A stretch of DNA of 12,789 nucleotides, from positions 1-12,789 of the forward strand of contig DAOWNN010000026.1 in assembly GCA_030642585.1 (NCBI GenBank), read 5' to 3'. Position numbers and translations under genes: made by a program. Numbering within the stretch: position 1 is the stretch's first letter; the number at the start of each line of letters is the position of its first letter. This DNA is from Bacteroidota bacterium (GTDB lineage Bacteria; Bacteroidota; Bacteroidia; Bacteroidales; VadinHA17). Positions 1-6,198 of the stretch are shown in pieces. A model generated the notes under the pieces. That model did not search any database, was not told the DNA's origin, and worked only from the letters and a program-made list of their open reading frames with translations.

Positions 1-663
1 AGCATTTGCCGGATTACAACTCCCACCATACAGAATGCTTGTACTCTCTGCCACATCCGGGCCATAATGGCTTTCAATCTCCTTTCTTATAAACTTATGC
101 ATTTCCTGTGCTTGTTCCGGACTTGCAGTTACCCCTGTTCCTATTGCCCACACAGGTTCGTATGCGATTATAACTTTTTGGAATTTGTCTTTATCCAGTT
201 CGAATAATCCTGTCTTTATTTGATTTTTTATGATATCAAAGTGCTTGCCGGAGTTTCTTTCATCCAGTACTTCCCCGCAACAATAGATAGGATTGATTCC
301 ATTTTCCAGGGCAATATTCACTTTTGTCTGAAGGCTTGCTTCATCTTCATTAAAATATTTTCTTCTTTCAGAGTGCCCGATAAGAACATATTCTGCACCG
401 GTAGATTTAATCATATCTGCAGAAATTTCTCCTGTATATGCTCCTTTTTCCCATTCTGCCATATTTTGTGCGGCAACTGAAATGTATTTGGAGTTGATCA
501 GACCTGCAACTTCTGAAAGCAGGATATAGGGTACACCAAGAATAATTCCTGTTTCATGATGAGGTAGATTTTCAACCAATTCATTTATCTTTTTTGCAAG
601 CTCAATACCTGTGTTAAGGGTATTGTTCATTTTCCAGTTACCGGCGACTATTTTTTTTCTCAT
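1..663 (-). CDS. tpiA: Triosephosphate isomerase, C-terminus cut by window edge
   Basis: Interconverts dihydroxyacetone phosphate and glyceraldehyde 3-phosphate in cytosolic glycolysis and gluconeogenesis. I translated the complement from the ATG at 661-663. The 221 residues visible show the family signatures in order: N-terminal GNWKMN (Asn9, Lys11), IGHSERR with the catalytic His97, the YEPVWAIGTG segment with the catalytic Glu169 and the start of loop 6, and the phosphate-binding LYGGS near residues 211-215. About 30 C-terminal residues of the usual ~250 lie beyond base 1. The usual CVGE segment reads CCGE here (residues 128-131), a small oddity at a normally hydrophobic position. The gene is downstream of the BT_3928-like gene on the same strand, but a 357-bp gap and a separate -7 match suggest its own promoter. 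The identification is firm. Confidence 0.97.
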   Translation of the reverse strand, partial: MRKKIVAGNWKMNNTLNTGIELAKKINELVENLPHHETGIILGVPYILLSEVAGLINSKYISVAAQNMAEWEKGAYTGEISADMIKSTGAEYVLIGHSERRKYFNEDEASLQTKVNIALENGINPIYCCGEVLDERNSGKHFDIIKNQIKTGLFELDKDKFQKVIIAYEPVWAIGTGVTASPEQAQEMHKFIRKEIESHYGPDVAESTSILYGGSCNPANA

Positions 664-691
664 GTTTATTTTAGAATTAGAATTTGATTTT

Positions 692-699
692 CAAATGTA
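692..699 (-). promoter_or_regulatory. Candidate -7 element for tpiA
   Basis: On the complement this reads TACATTTG, an exact match to the Bacteroidota primary-sigma -7 consensus TAnnTTTG. It lies about 30 bases upstream of the tpiA ATG. No convincing -33 TTTG was seen at 19-21 bp spacing, so the call rests on the -7 box and its position. Confidence 0.45.
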
Positions 700-908
700 C
701 AAATAATAAATTGTTAGGTTCGCTTCATTCGTCTCTTCAGCCTGGCTTATTGTTCACTCCTGTGTCACTTTTGTATTATAAAGAACAACGAAGTGTAAGC
801 TGCTGTTAATCAAAGACAAAGTCAAGTTAGCTTGACGCGTATGACCAAAGGGGCATCCCTTAAAAGTCACTTGTGAGCTAAAAGTTCGTGGCCTCCTATA
901 ATCTCTTT

Positions 909-1005
909 CTTGCCCTGTCCCCACAGTGAAATTTGTTCCTTCCCTGATGAAATATTTTCATGCCTCAAATTTCACAGGGCAAGCGTCGCATTTCACGTGG
1001 CAAGC
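909..1005. repeat. Nested inverted repeat with 16-base direct repeats
   Basis: The right arm at 967-983 (AAATTTCACAGGGCAAG) pairs with the left arm at 909-934, which carries the complementary CTTGCCCT and GTGAAATTT blocks separated by a short insertion. The loop between the arms encloses a perfect 6-bp hairpin (947-952 with 956-961). The block ATTTCACAGGGCAAGC (969-984) recurs 21 bases on at 990-1005 with two mismatches. The structure starts just past the stop codon of the BT_3928-like gene, so it could also affect the 3' end of that transcript. Confidence 0.6.
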
Positions 1006-1020
1006 CTGTGCCCTGCGCCC

Positions 1021-2277
1021 TTACTCTTCATTCCTGTAGGGAGCAATAGATGCTGCGAGTGACCAAAGGAAAAATATGGATAGAAAAAGGGAATATATTT
1101 TCCATTTGTCCCTGTCTTTTCTGAGCCTGGTAATTTGTTCTGAGAGAAGTTGTCCGGAAAATTCGTCAGCATTTGGAATACCTCGCCAGCTCCATTTTTC
1201 CAGGATGGTGCTGTTTTTTAGTAGAAGGAGTCCCGGATTTGATCGAATTATGGTTTTTAAGGTAGTTTCATCGCATGAATAAAATTCAAAGAATGGATCT
1301 GTGTTTGTCCAAAATGACTCAATTTCGAAACCGTTTGATGAGGTAAGTCCATAAAAGGGTATGTCTCTCTGCATAAAATACAGGGCCAGCTCATTAATTT
1401 CATCTAAAGATTCAAGCCTTGATTCAGAAAGATTTTTACTGACTACCAGAAATGAATAATCAGGATTATTAAGCACCTGGTATGTAATATCTTCTCCATC
1501 TGATGTGACTATATTGAAATCATGAATTGGGGCCTGATAACCTTCTTTTATAAGTATGGATTTTTGATCTACAAAGCTCCAGGTGCTGTCTTGCCAGGGA
1601 AAATCATCAGTTGAAAATTCTTTTTGGGTTCCATTATTCTCATAAATAAGAGTCGTTTCGTATTGGTCTTGCTCTGCACCTTCAGGGATTGTCATTCCTT
1701 CTAAGATTGATGATCCAATACTATAGGGTCTGAAATCAATTACCGGAAGATGAATAAGTCCATATCCGGATATACCTCCGATAAAGACAAAAAACGCAGA
1801 AACTACAACCCACTCTGTGGCAGTATTATAAAGATTAATATATTTCTTTCTCCCCAAGATAGTGACCATGGTAAATATTAAAAGAAACACATTTTTATAA
1901 AAAGTTTGCCAGTTAGTGAGAACCATGGCATCACCAAAACAACCACAGTCATCAACAGGATTAGAGATAGCAAGGATCAGTGTAAGTGGAGTGAAAAAGA
2001 TCATAAAGAGAAGGGCACCCCAGGAACCAATCCTTGTTCTGAGTCCAAAAAAGAGAGAAATCCCAACAACAAATTCCAGGCTTGAGAGAATCAGGGCAAA
2101 AAACAATGCGAATTCGTGCAGGAAATTCAGGTTAAAAGCATCGAAATAATCCTGAAATTTGTAGGCCGAACCCATGGGGTCAATTCCTTTTACGAAACCA
2201 GAAAAGATGAAGATAAAGCCTACCAGCATCCGGCTGAAGATAATAAGATATTTGATGAGTTTGGTTTTTGAATACAT
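1021..2277 (-). CDS. BT_3928-like DoxX/MauE-type membrane protein with C-terminal thioredoxin-like region
   Basis: A 418-residue inner-membrane protein. The N-terminal ~170 residues hold about four hydrophobic segments (near 10-28, 55-78, 85-105 and 125-141), typical of the DoxX/MauE fold, and a fifth lies near 156-178. The DCGCFGD motif at 110-116, between segments three and four, is characteristic of MauE-like proteins. A soluble stretch of about 200 residues follows. It resembles the C-terminal thioredoxin-like part of the Bacteroidota BT_3928 family but shows no CxxC active site. A last hydrophobic segment (about 392-410) ends the protein. The biochemical role is unknown; a redox or respiratory-envelope role is inferred from the DoxX/MauE kinship only. 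It starts 58 bp after tmk on the same strand, so co-transcription is likely. From memory, proximity to tpiA is common for this family in Bacteroides. Confidence 0.8.
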   Translation of the reverse strand: MYSKTKLIKYLIIFSRMLVGFIFIFSGFVKGIDPMGSAYKFQDYFDAFNLNFLHEFALFFALILSSLEFVVGISLFFGLRTRIGSWGALLFMIFFTPLTLILAISNPVDDCGCFGDAMVLTNWQTFYKNVFLLIFTMVTILGRKKYINLYNTATEWVVVSAFFVFIGGISGYGLIHLPVIDFRPYSIGSSILEGMTIPEGAEQDQYETTLIYENNGTQKEFSTDDFPWQDSTWSFVDQKSILIKEGYQAPIHDFNIVTSDGEDITYQVLNNPDYSFLVVSKNLSESRLESLDEINELALYFMQRDIPFYGLTSSNGFEIESFWTNTDPFFEFYSCDETTLKTIIRSNPGLLLLKNSTILEKWSWRGIPNADEFSGQLLSEQITRLRKDRDKWKIYSLFLSIFFLWSLAASIAPYRNEE

Positions 2278-2335
2278 GCTATTCTGATTGTTTACGAATA
2301 TTCCATTAGAAAAATAATTAATTGCTTCTGGTTGT

Positions 2336-3031
2336 TCATTTGGGATTCAATAAATTCTCCATATTAATTAACTCCAGAATTTTATGAAATATATCACTGG
2401 GCGGAAGAATAGAGTTTTCCTTATCGCCACATTCAATAATCTTTAGTTTTTCATCCCCGGAGGCCAGGTCAAGATAAACATCCCTTACAAATTTTTGGAA
2501 ATTCAGGTCTTTTTCATGTATGTCAAAATTCCCATTCAAATAATCTCTGTCTTTTCCATTCCTTATATCTGTCAATTTCTCATGAGTAAATTGAAAAGGA
2601 ACATCAAGAAAGAGGTTAAGATCAGGTTTGGGAATCTTATAATAATTGTATTCCAGATCTAATATCCATTTCTTGAGAGTCTCCCGCTCATATTCATGAG
2701 AAAATTTGGCACATTGGTAGGCAATATTCGAATAGACATAACGGTCAGCAATTACATAGATGTCATTTTTAAGATATTGAAGAATAGTATTTGCAGCATC
2801 TTTCCTGTCTCCGGCATAAAGTAAGGCTACCAGATAGGGATTCACATCCTCATTTTTCCCGAATTCCCCCCTGAGAAAGCGTGCTATCAGCTCTCCGAAT
2901 ACAGGAGAGTCAGTTCTGGGGAAATGCAGGTAGTAAAACTTCTTGCCCAGTTTTGTCAGCTCATCGCGAAGAAGCTGCAGTTGAGTTGATTTTCCGGCCC
3001 CATCAAGGCCCTCAATTACAATAAATTTCAT
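2336..3031 (-). CDS. tmk: Thymidylate kinase (dTMP kinase)
   Basis: Phosphorylates dTMP to dTDP with ATP in the dTTP pathway; cytosolic. The 231-residue product opens with the P-loop GLDGAGKST (residues 8-16). It continues with HFPRTDSPVFG (36-46, substrate-binding region), the LLYAGDRKD helix (70-78), the DRY signature (96-98) and KPDLNLFLDVP (135-145). An arginine/lysine-rich LID region lies near 157-165 (RNGKDRDYL). The protein is slightly longer than the usual 205-215 residues, with the extra length at the C-terminus. The ATG at 3029-3031 puts the P-loop at the usual place. It is the first gene of the leftward block and divergent from folP across 132 bp. No clear TAnnTTTG element was found for it. 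Confidence 0.95.
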   Translation of the reverse strand: MKFIVIEGLDGAGKSTQLQLLRDELTKLGKKFYYLHFPRTDSPVFGELIARFLRGEFGKNEDVNPYLVALLYAGDRKDAANTILQYLKNDIYVIADRYVYSNIAYQCAKFSHEYERETLKKWILDLEYNYYKIPKPDLNLFLDVPFQFTHEKLTDIRNGKDRDYLNGNFDIHEKDLNFQKFVRDVYLDLASGDEKLKIIECGDKENSILPPSDIFHKILELINMENLLNPK

Positions 3032-3091
3032 TTATAAGAAGATTGCTTGTTAAAAAAACTGTATAAGATGTTTAATAAAGATGGCTTTTTA

Positions 3092-3099
3092 TAAATTTG
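3092..3099 (+). promoter_or_regulatory. Candidate -7 element for folP
   Basis: TAAATTTG matches the Bacteroidota TAnnTTTG consensus and lies 64 bases upstream of the folP ATG, inside the divergent tmk/folP gap. The expected -33 TTTG is weak: TTTA at 3071-3074, with a 17-bp spacer. Confidence 0.4.
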
Positions 3100-3163
3100 T
3101 CTAAAGTTAATCCGAAATATTCATCACAAAAAGAAAATTTGTCATGAATCTTTTAAGCAAAAA

Positions 3164-4054
3164 ATGATCATTAAAGATAGTTTTTTTCAGTCAGGTGCTT
3201 CCTTTCTTACAAAAAATTCCAGCATTAATCTTCGTGGTGTAATTTATACTTTCGATAAACCCAAAATAATGGGGATATTGAATATAACTCCAGATTCTTT
3301 TTATGATGGAGCAAAGTATACTTCTCAGCCTGAAATTATGACAAGAGTAAGAGAAATGATTAAAGAGGGAGTTGATTTTATTGATTTAGGAGCCTGCTCG
3401 TCAAGGCCCGGAGCCGGGATAATTTCGGAAGCAGAGGAATTGTCCAGGTTGGAGCCTGCCATAACAAATATCAAAAAAGAATTTCCCGAAATGTTTCTTT
3501 CCATAGATACTTTCCGGTCGGGTATAGCCCGTAAGATGGTCCGGGATTTTGGTGCTGACATAATCAATGATATTTCAGCCGGGACACTAGACTCAAAGAT
3601 GTTTGAAACAATGGCTGACTTAAATGTGCCTTATATTATAATGCATATGCAGGGAAATCCGCAGAATATGCAGGATGATCCAACGTATGAAAGCCTTGTT
3701 AAGGATATACTGAAGTTTCTTGCCCAAAAAAAACACAAATTGAATCTAATTGGGGTAAAGGACATTATTATAGATCCCGGTTTTGGATTTGGCAAAACCC
3801 TGGATCATAATTACAAAATTCTTGCTGAACTTGATGCATTTGCTTTACTTGAGGTTCCTGTCATGGTTGGTATTTCCAGGAAATCGATGATCAGTAGATT
3901 GCTGAATATTGATACTGACGATACATTAATCGGTACCAGTGCCGCTCACTCTTATGCTTTATTGAAAGGGGTGGATATTCTCAGGGTGCATGATGTGAAG
4001 GCTGCAAAAGAAACTATTGATATTATTCAGAAGATTCAGGGCGGCAACAAATAA
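3164..4054 (+). CDS. folP: Dihydropteroate synthase
   Basis: Condenses 6-hydroxymethyl-7,8-dihydropterin diphosphate with p-aminobenzoate in folate synthesis; this enzyme is the sulfonamide target. The 296-residue TIM-barrel protein shows all the signatures. These are KIMGILNITPDSFYDG (34-49, Asn40), DFIDLGACSSRPGA (71-84, the first substrate loop, in an SSRPGA form), SIDT (113-116), NDISAG (135-140), DPGFGFGK (204-211), GISRKS (236-241, Lys240) and LRVHDV (273-278, Arg274 and His276). The ATG at 3164 leaves an N-terminal extension of about 30 residues before the barrel. The cdaA gene follows on the same strand after 238-247 bp, the folP-cdaA order I recall from other Bacteroidota. Confidence 0.96.
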   Translation: MIIKDSFFQSGASFLTKNSSINLRGVIYTFDKPKIMGILNITPDSFYDGAKYTSQPEIMTRVREMIKEGVDFIDLGACSSRPGAGIISEAEELSRLEPAITNIKKEFPEMFLSIDTFRSGIARKMVRDFGADIINDISAGTLDSKMFETMADLNVPYIIMHMQGNPQNMQDDPTYESLVKDILKFLAQKKHKLNLIGVKDIIIDPGFGFGKTLDHNYKILAELDAFALLEVPVMVGISRKSMISRLLNIDTDDTLIGTSAAHSYALLKGVDILRVHDVKAAKETIDIIQKIQGGNK

Positions 4055-4240
4055 ATATGAAAGTATCAATAATGAGACATGTTGTCTTTGCATCCTTCCT
4101 GGTAAAAACAGTTGAATCGGATTCCTTAGGCTTAAAAGCAGAATCTGCATTCGGGGAGCAATTGAGAATATTAGAACTCCAACACAAATAATGAACTTAT
4201 TTTGAGATTGGATATATAAGGGCAAATACTAATATTTTTT

Positions 4241-4248
4241 TAAATTTG
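4241..4248 (+). promoter_or_regulatory. Candidate -7 element for cdaA
   Basis: TAAATTTG is an exact TAnnTTTG match 53 bases before the chosen cdaA ATG. It lies within the folP-cdaA gap and sits in a T-rich context like the one before folP. No good -33 element was seen. It suggests cdaA has a promoter of its own besides any read-through from folP. Confidence 0.4.
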
Positions 4249-4301
4249 TTTTTGAAAACTATTTCTGGTGTTTTGCATCGGAAGAGAATTAATTGAAAAC
4301 T

Positions 4302-5081
4302 ATGATTTTATCCTTTATTCATATCAGCTTATTGGATATGCTGGATATTTTTTTGGTAGCAGTGCTGCTTTATCAGTTATACAGATTGCTTAAAGGAACA
4401 ATTGCCATTAATATTTTTGTGGGACTTTTTGGGGTTTATTTATTCTGGCTCCTCGTAAAAGCCTTGAATATGGAATTGTTAAGTTCTATTTTAGGACAGT
4501 TTATCGGGGTGGGAGTGATAGCCTTGATTATCGTCTTTCAACAGGAAATTCGTCGTTTTCTGTTGATTCTGGGTGGGAGTTATAGGATTCCCAAATGGCT
4601 TTCATTTTCTTTCTTGTTTTCTAAGGAGACCACTGAAATTATAAGTGATGAAGTAGCCAGTGTTGTTGAGGCCTGTGAAAATATGTCGTCTACTTTAACC
4701 GGAGCACTAATTGTTTTTGCCAGGAAATCTGAATTAGATCACATTCTGGAAACAGGAGACCTGATTGATGCACAAGTATCATCCAGGCTACTTGAATCTA
4801 TTTTTTTTAAGAATAGCCCTCTTCATGATGGAGCTGTATTAATTGTTGACGACAAAATCAAGGCTGCACGATGCCTGCTCCCTACAACAGAGAATATCTA
4901 TTTGCCTGCAAGATACGGAATGAGACACAAGGCCGCTGTGGGAGTGACTGAAAAAACAGATTCTGTAGTAGTTATAGTATCTGAGGAAACCGGGAATATT
5001 ACTGTTTCGGTAAATGGAAAGCTATCCAACAAGCTCTCCGCCTCCGGGCTTCGAAAAAAATTAATGGAAGAATTGGGATAG
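4302..5081 (+). CDS. cdaA: Diadenylate cyclase CdaA (c-di-AMP synthase)
   Basis: Makes cyclic di-AMP from two ATP at the inner membrane; c-di-AMP typically controls osmolyte/potassium balance and envelope stress. From the ATG at 4302 the protein has 259 residues. Three transmembrane helices lie at about 10-27, 35-53 and 65-80. The DAC (DisA_N) domain follows from about 108, with the HDGA motif (175-178) and the second ATP-binding motif GMRHKAA (206-212). Canonical proteins read RHR there, so RHK is a conservative departure. An in-frame TTG at 4293 would add only three residues; I prefer the ATG. The gene lacks the YbbR/CdaR partner next door, which is usual outside Firmicutes. It ends 6 bp before an AGTC repeat array and converges with plsY. 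Confidence 0.95.
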   Translation: MILSFIHISLLDMLDIFLVAVLLYQLYRLLKGTIAINIFVGLFGVYLFWLLVKALNMELLSSILGQFIGVGVIALIIVFQQEIRRFLLILGGSYRIPKWLSFSFLFSKETTEIISDEVASVVEACENMSSTLTGALIVFARKSELDHILETGDLIDAQVSSRLLESIFFKNSPLHDGAVLIVDDKIKAARCLLPTTENIYLPARYGMRHKAAVGVTEKTDSVVVIVSEETGNITVSVNGKLSNKLSASGLRKKLMEELG

Positions 5082-5087
5082 AAGGGA

Positions 5088-5128
5088 AGTCTAAAAGTCC
5101 AAAAGACCAAGGGTCAAAAGTCCAGGTC
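5088..5128 (+). repeat. Left array of 7-8 bp AGTC repeats (element A)
   Basis: Near-regular copies of an (A)AAAGTCn unit. AGTC cores sit at 5088, 5096 and 5119, and variants AGAC at 5104, GGTC at 5112 and GGTC at 5125. Spacings are 8, 8, 8, 7 and 6 bases. The array starts 6 bp after the cdaA stop. It is mirrored in inverted orientation by the array at 5363-5389. Confidence 0.75.
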
Positions 5129-5150
5129 TTGATTTTTTTTCAGGCTATTT

Positions 5151-5372
5151 ATGATGGAGAAGGCAAAGGGATTTCAAGATTTATGGATCTGGTAGCAGAC
5201 GCGAGAACTAATTAAGGAATTTTACCAGATTTTCAGAACTAGTCCGGGTTCTCAAGATTTTGGGTTTGGACGTCAGATACATGATGTAGGTATTTCTATT
5301 TTGTGCAGGGATCGCTTCATTATCAAAGTATCTGCGTTCATCATAATAAATCTATACTATTTGACTATTTGA
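5151..5372 (+). pseudogene. Decayed four-helix-bundle (S23/IVS-type) protein gene
   Basis: Reading from the ATG at 5151, the frame gives an N-terminus typical of Bacteroidota four-helix-bundle proteins (23S rRNA intervening-sequence/S23 family). It reads GFQDLWIW, then a TAG stop at codon 15 (5193-5195) where CAG (Gln) is expected. It then continues in the same frame as QTRELIKEFYQIF, SPGSQDFGF and GRQIHDVGISIL. In intact relatives, as I recall them, the pattern is F-x-DL-x-IW-xx-ARELVK, then DFGL-x-DQI-xx-A-x-SI and NIAEGF. Here the NIAEGF block is missing or scrambled after about 5303, and the remaining frame runs to a TGA at 5370-5372, so more than half of the usual ~120 residues is lost. 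The relic lies between two inverted AGTC arrays. What the intact family does is unclear. The identification is from memory of the family pattern. Confidence 0.7.
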
Positions 5373-5389
5373 CTTCAGACTCTTTGACT
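5363..5389 (-). repeat. Right array of 7-8 bp AGTC repeats (element A), inverted
   Basis: GACT cores, the reverse complement of AGTC, start at 5363, 5371, 5378 and 5386, with spacings of 8, 7 and 8. It is inverted relative to the array at 5088-5128, so the pair brackets the four-helix-bundle relic. It overlaps the last codons and stop of plsY. Confidence 0.75.
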
Positions 5390-6052
5390 TTCCAGGTTTT
5401 CGTTGTATCCAGGTCTTTTATGAACAGGCATAAGAAATGTTGCCTTGGCTTCCTCATTTCGCAATAATCTTTCAATATTTTTCTGATGAGTAAAAAGTAG
5501 TAAAATAGAAACTATCAGGGAAAAATATATCAGAGAGGGAGTAGTAGTATGGAAAATCAGTACAACAACAAATGGAAATGAGAATCCGGCCAGTATTGAG
5601 CTAAGTGAGACATATTTAGTAAGAAAGACTGTAAGGAAAAAAATGCCTGCACAGACAGCTGTAGCAACGGGACTAATAGCCAGGACAACTCCAACCAGCG
5701 TAGCTACTCCCTTTCCCCCTTTGAATTGAGCATATACAGGGAATATATGGCCTAAAATAGCAGCAACTCCCAGAATCATCTGATAAGTTATAAAATCGTC
5801 AGATTTAGGGATATAAAAACTGGATAAGAAGGCAAGCTGAACAGCAAGCCATCCTTTAAAAAGATCAATAACCATTACAACTACTCCTGCTTTCCAACCG
5901 AAAGTACGTATGGTATTTGTTGCTCCGGCATTTCCACTGCCATAATTGCGAATATCCTTACCAAAGAACCACTTTCCAATCCAAACAGAAGTGGCAATTG
6001 ATCCGATTAAATAGGCAAGGAGGATCAGAGAGATTCTAATTAATATTTGCAT
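5375..6052 (-). CDS. plsY: Acyl-phosphate:glycerol-3-phosphate acyltransferase PlsY
   Basis: Integral inner-membrane enzyme that transfers an acyl group from acyl-phosphate to glycerol 3-phosphate, the first step of phospholipid synthesis in most bacteria. The 225 residues include the three PlsY motifs: GSGNAGATN (38-46), KGGKGVAT (111-118) and HQKNIERLLRNEE (189-201). There are about five hydrophobic helices. I chose the ATG at 6050-6052 because it puts the first membrane helix at the N-terminus. An upstream in-frame ATG at 6100 lies before the likely -7 element (6076-6083) and would add a charged 16-residue leader. The last residues (ESQRV) and the stop are read from an AGTC repeat array, so the natural C-terminus may have been altered. 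It converges with cdaA. Confidence 0.95.
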   Translation of the reverse strand: MQILIRISLILLAYLIGSIATSVWIGKWFFGKDIRNYGSGNAGATNTIRTFGWKAGVVVMVIDLFKGWLAVQLAFLSSFYIPKSDDFITYQMILGVAAILGHIFPVYAQFKGGKGVATLVGVVLAISPVATAVCAGIFFLTVFLTKYVSLSSILAGFSFPFVVVLIFHTTTPSLIYFSLIVSILLLFTHQKNIERLLRNEEAKATFLMPVHKRPGYNENLESQRV

Positions 6053-6075
6053 ATTGTTTTTGTTTACCCTGGGTA

Positions 6076-6083
6076 CAAAAGTA
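6076..6083 (-). promoter_or_regulatory. Candidate -7 element for plsY
   Basis: The complement reads TACTTTTG, an exact TAnnTTTG match. It lies 23 bases upstream of the ATG at 6052 and downstream of the alternative ATG at 6100, so it supports the shorter plsY start. It also falls beyond the ppdK terminator, as expected for an independent transcript. No clear -33 box was seen. Confidence 0.5.
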
Positions 6084-6146
6084 AACTTTTTTTTTAACAT
6101 GACTTTTTTAATCTCACAACAAGCTTAAAAGCCGGAATTTGGATTT

Positions 6147-6185
6147 AAAAAAAAAAGCAGTGGTTTCTTCCCACTGCCTTTTTTT
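6147..6185 (-). terminator. Intrinsic terminator of ppdK
   Basis: A perfect 7-bp stem, GCAGTGG (6157-6163) with CCACTGC (6171-6177), has a 7-base loop. It is flanked by an A-run (6147-6156) and a T-run (6179-6185). On the complement the hairpin is followed by ten T, ending about 50 bases past the ppdK start-distal end. Symmetry would also allow termination from the other side, but no + strand gene points at it. Confidence 0.88.
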
Positions 6186-6198
6186 ATGAAGTATAAAA

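Larger units (their letters stand above)
664..1020. other. Gene-free, structured island between tpiA and the BT_3928-like gene
   Basis: This 357-bp gap has no recognisable gene. It is visibly richer in G+C than the coding DNA around it from about 830 to 1020. It holds a GTCAAG/CTTGAC hairpin with a TTAG loop (821-836), an ATGAAA/TTTCAT hairpin with a TAT loop (947-961), a larger imperfect inverted repeat (909-934 against 967-983) and a 16-base direct repeat with two mismatches (969-984 and 990-1005). On the complement, one frame is open for 67 codons (957 to 757, stop at 754-756) but lacks an ATG and matches nothing I recognise. The nested hairpins suggest a dispersed repeat or MITE-like relic rather than a gene; that is inference. 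Confidence 0.45.

Noticed and set aside
220..480. 86-codon + strand ORF
   Set aside because: It lies antisense inside tpiA, whose reading frame carries all catalytic motifs; it is a shadow frame.
4057..4191. 44-codon ORF starting 3 bp after the folP stop (MKVSIMRHVVFASF...)
   Set aside because: The position suits translational coupling, but it resembles no family I know, is short, and lies in a gap carrying the cdaA promoter. Chance is as likely; conservation in relatives would be needed to call it a gene.
5088..5389. CRISPR array
   Set aside because: Units are only 7-8 bp with no unique spacers and are inverted between the two sides.
6053..6100. Longer plsY start at 6100
   Set aside because: It would add a charged 16-residue leader before the first membrane helix and lies upstream of the likely -7 element.
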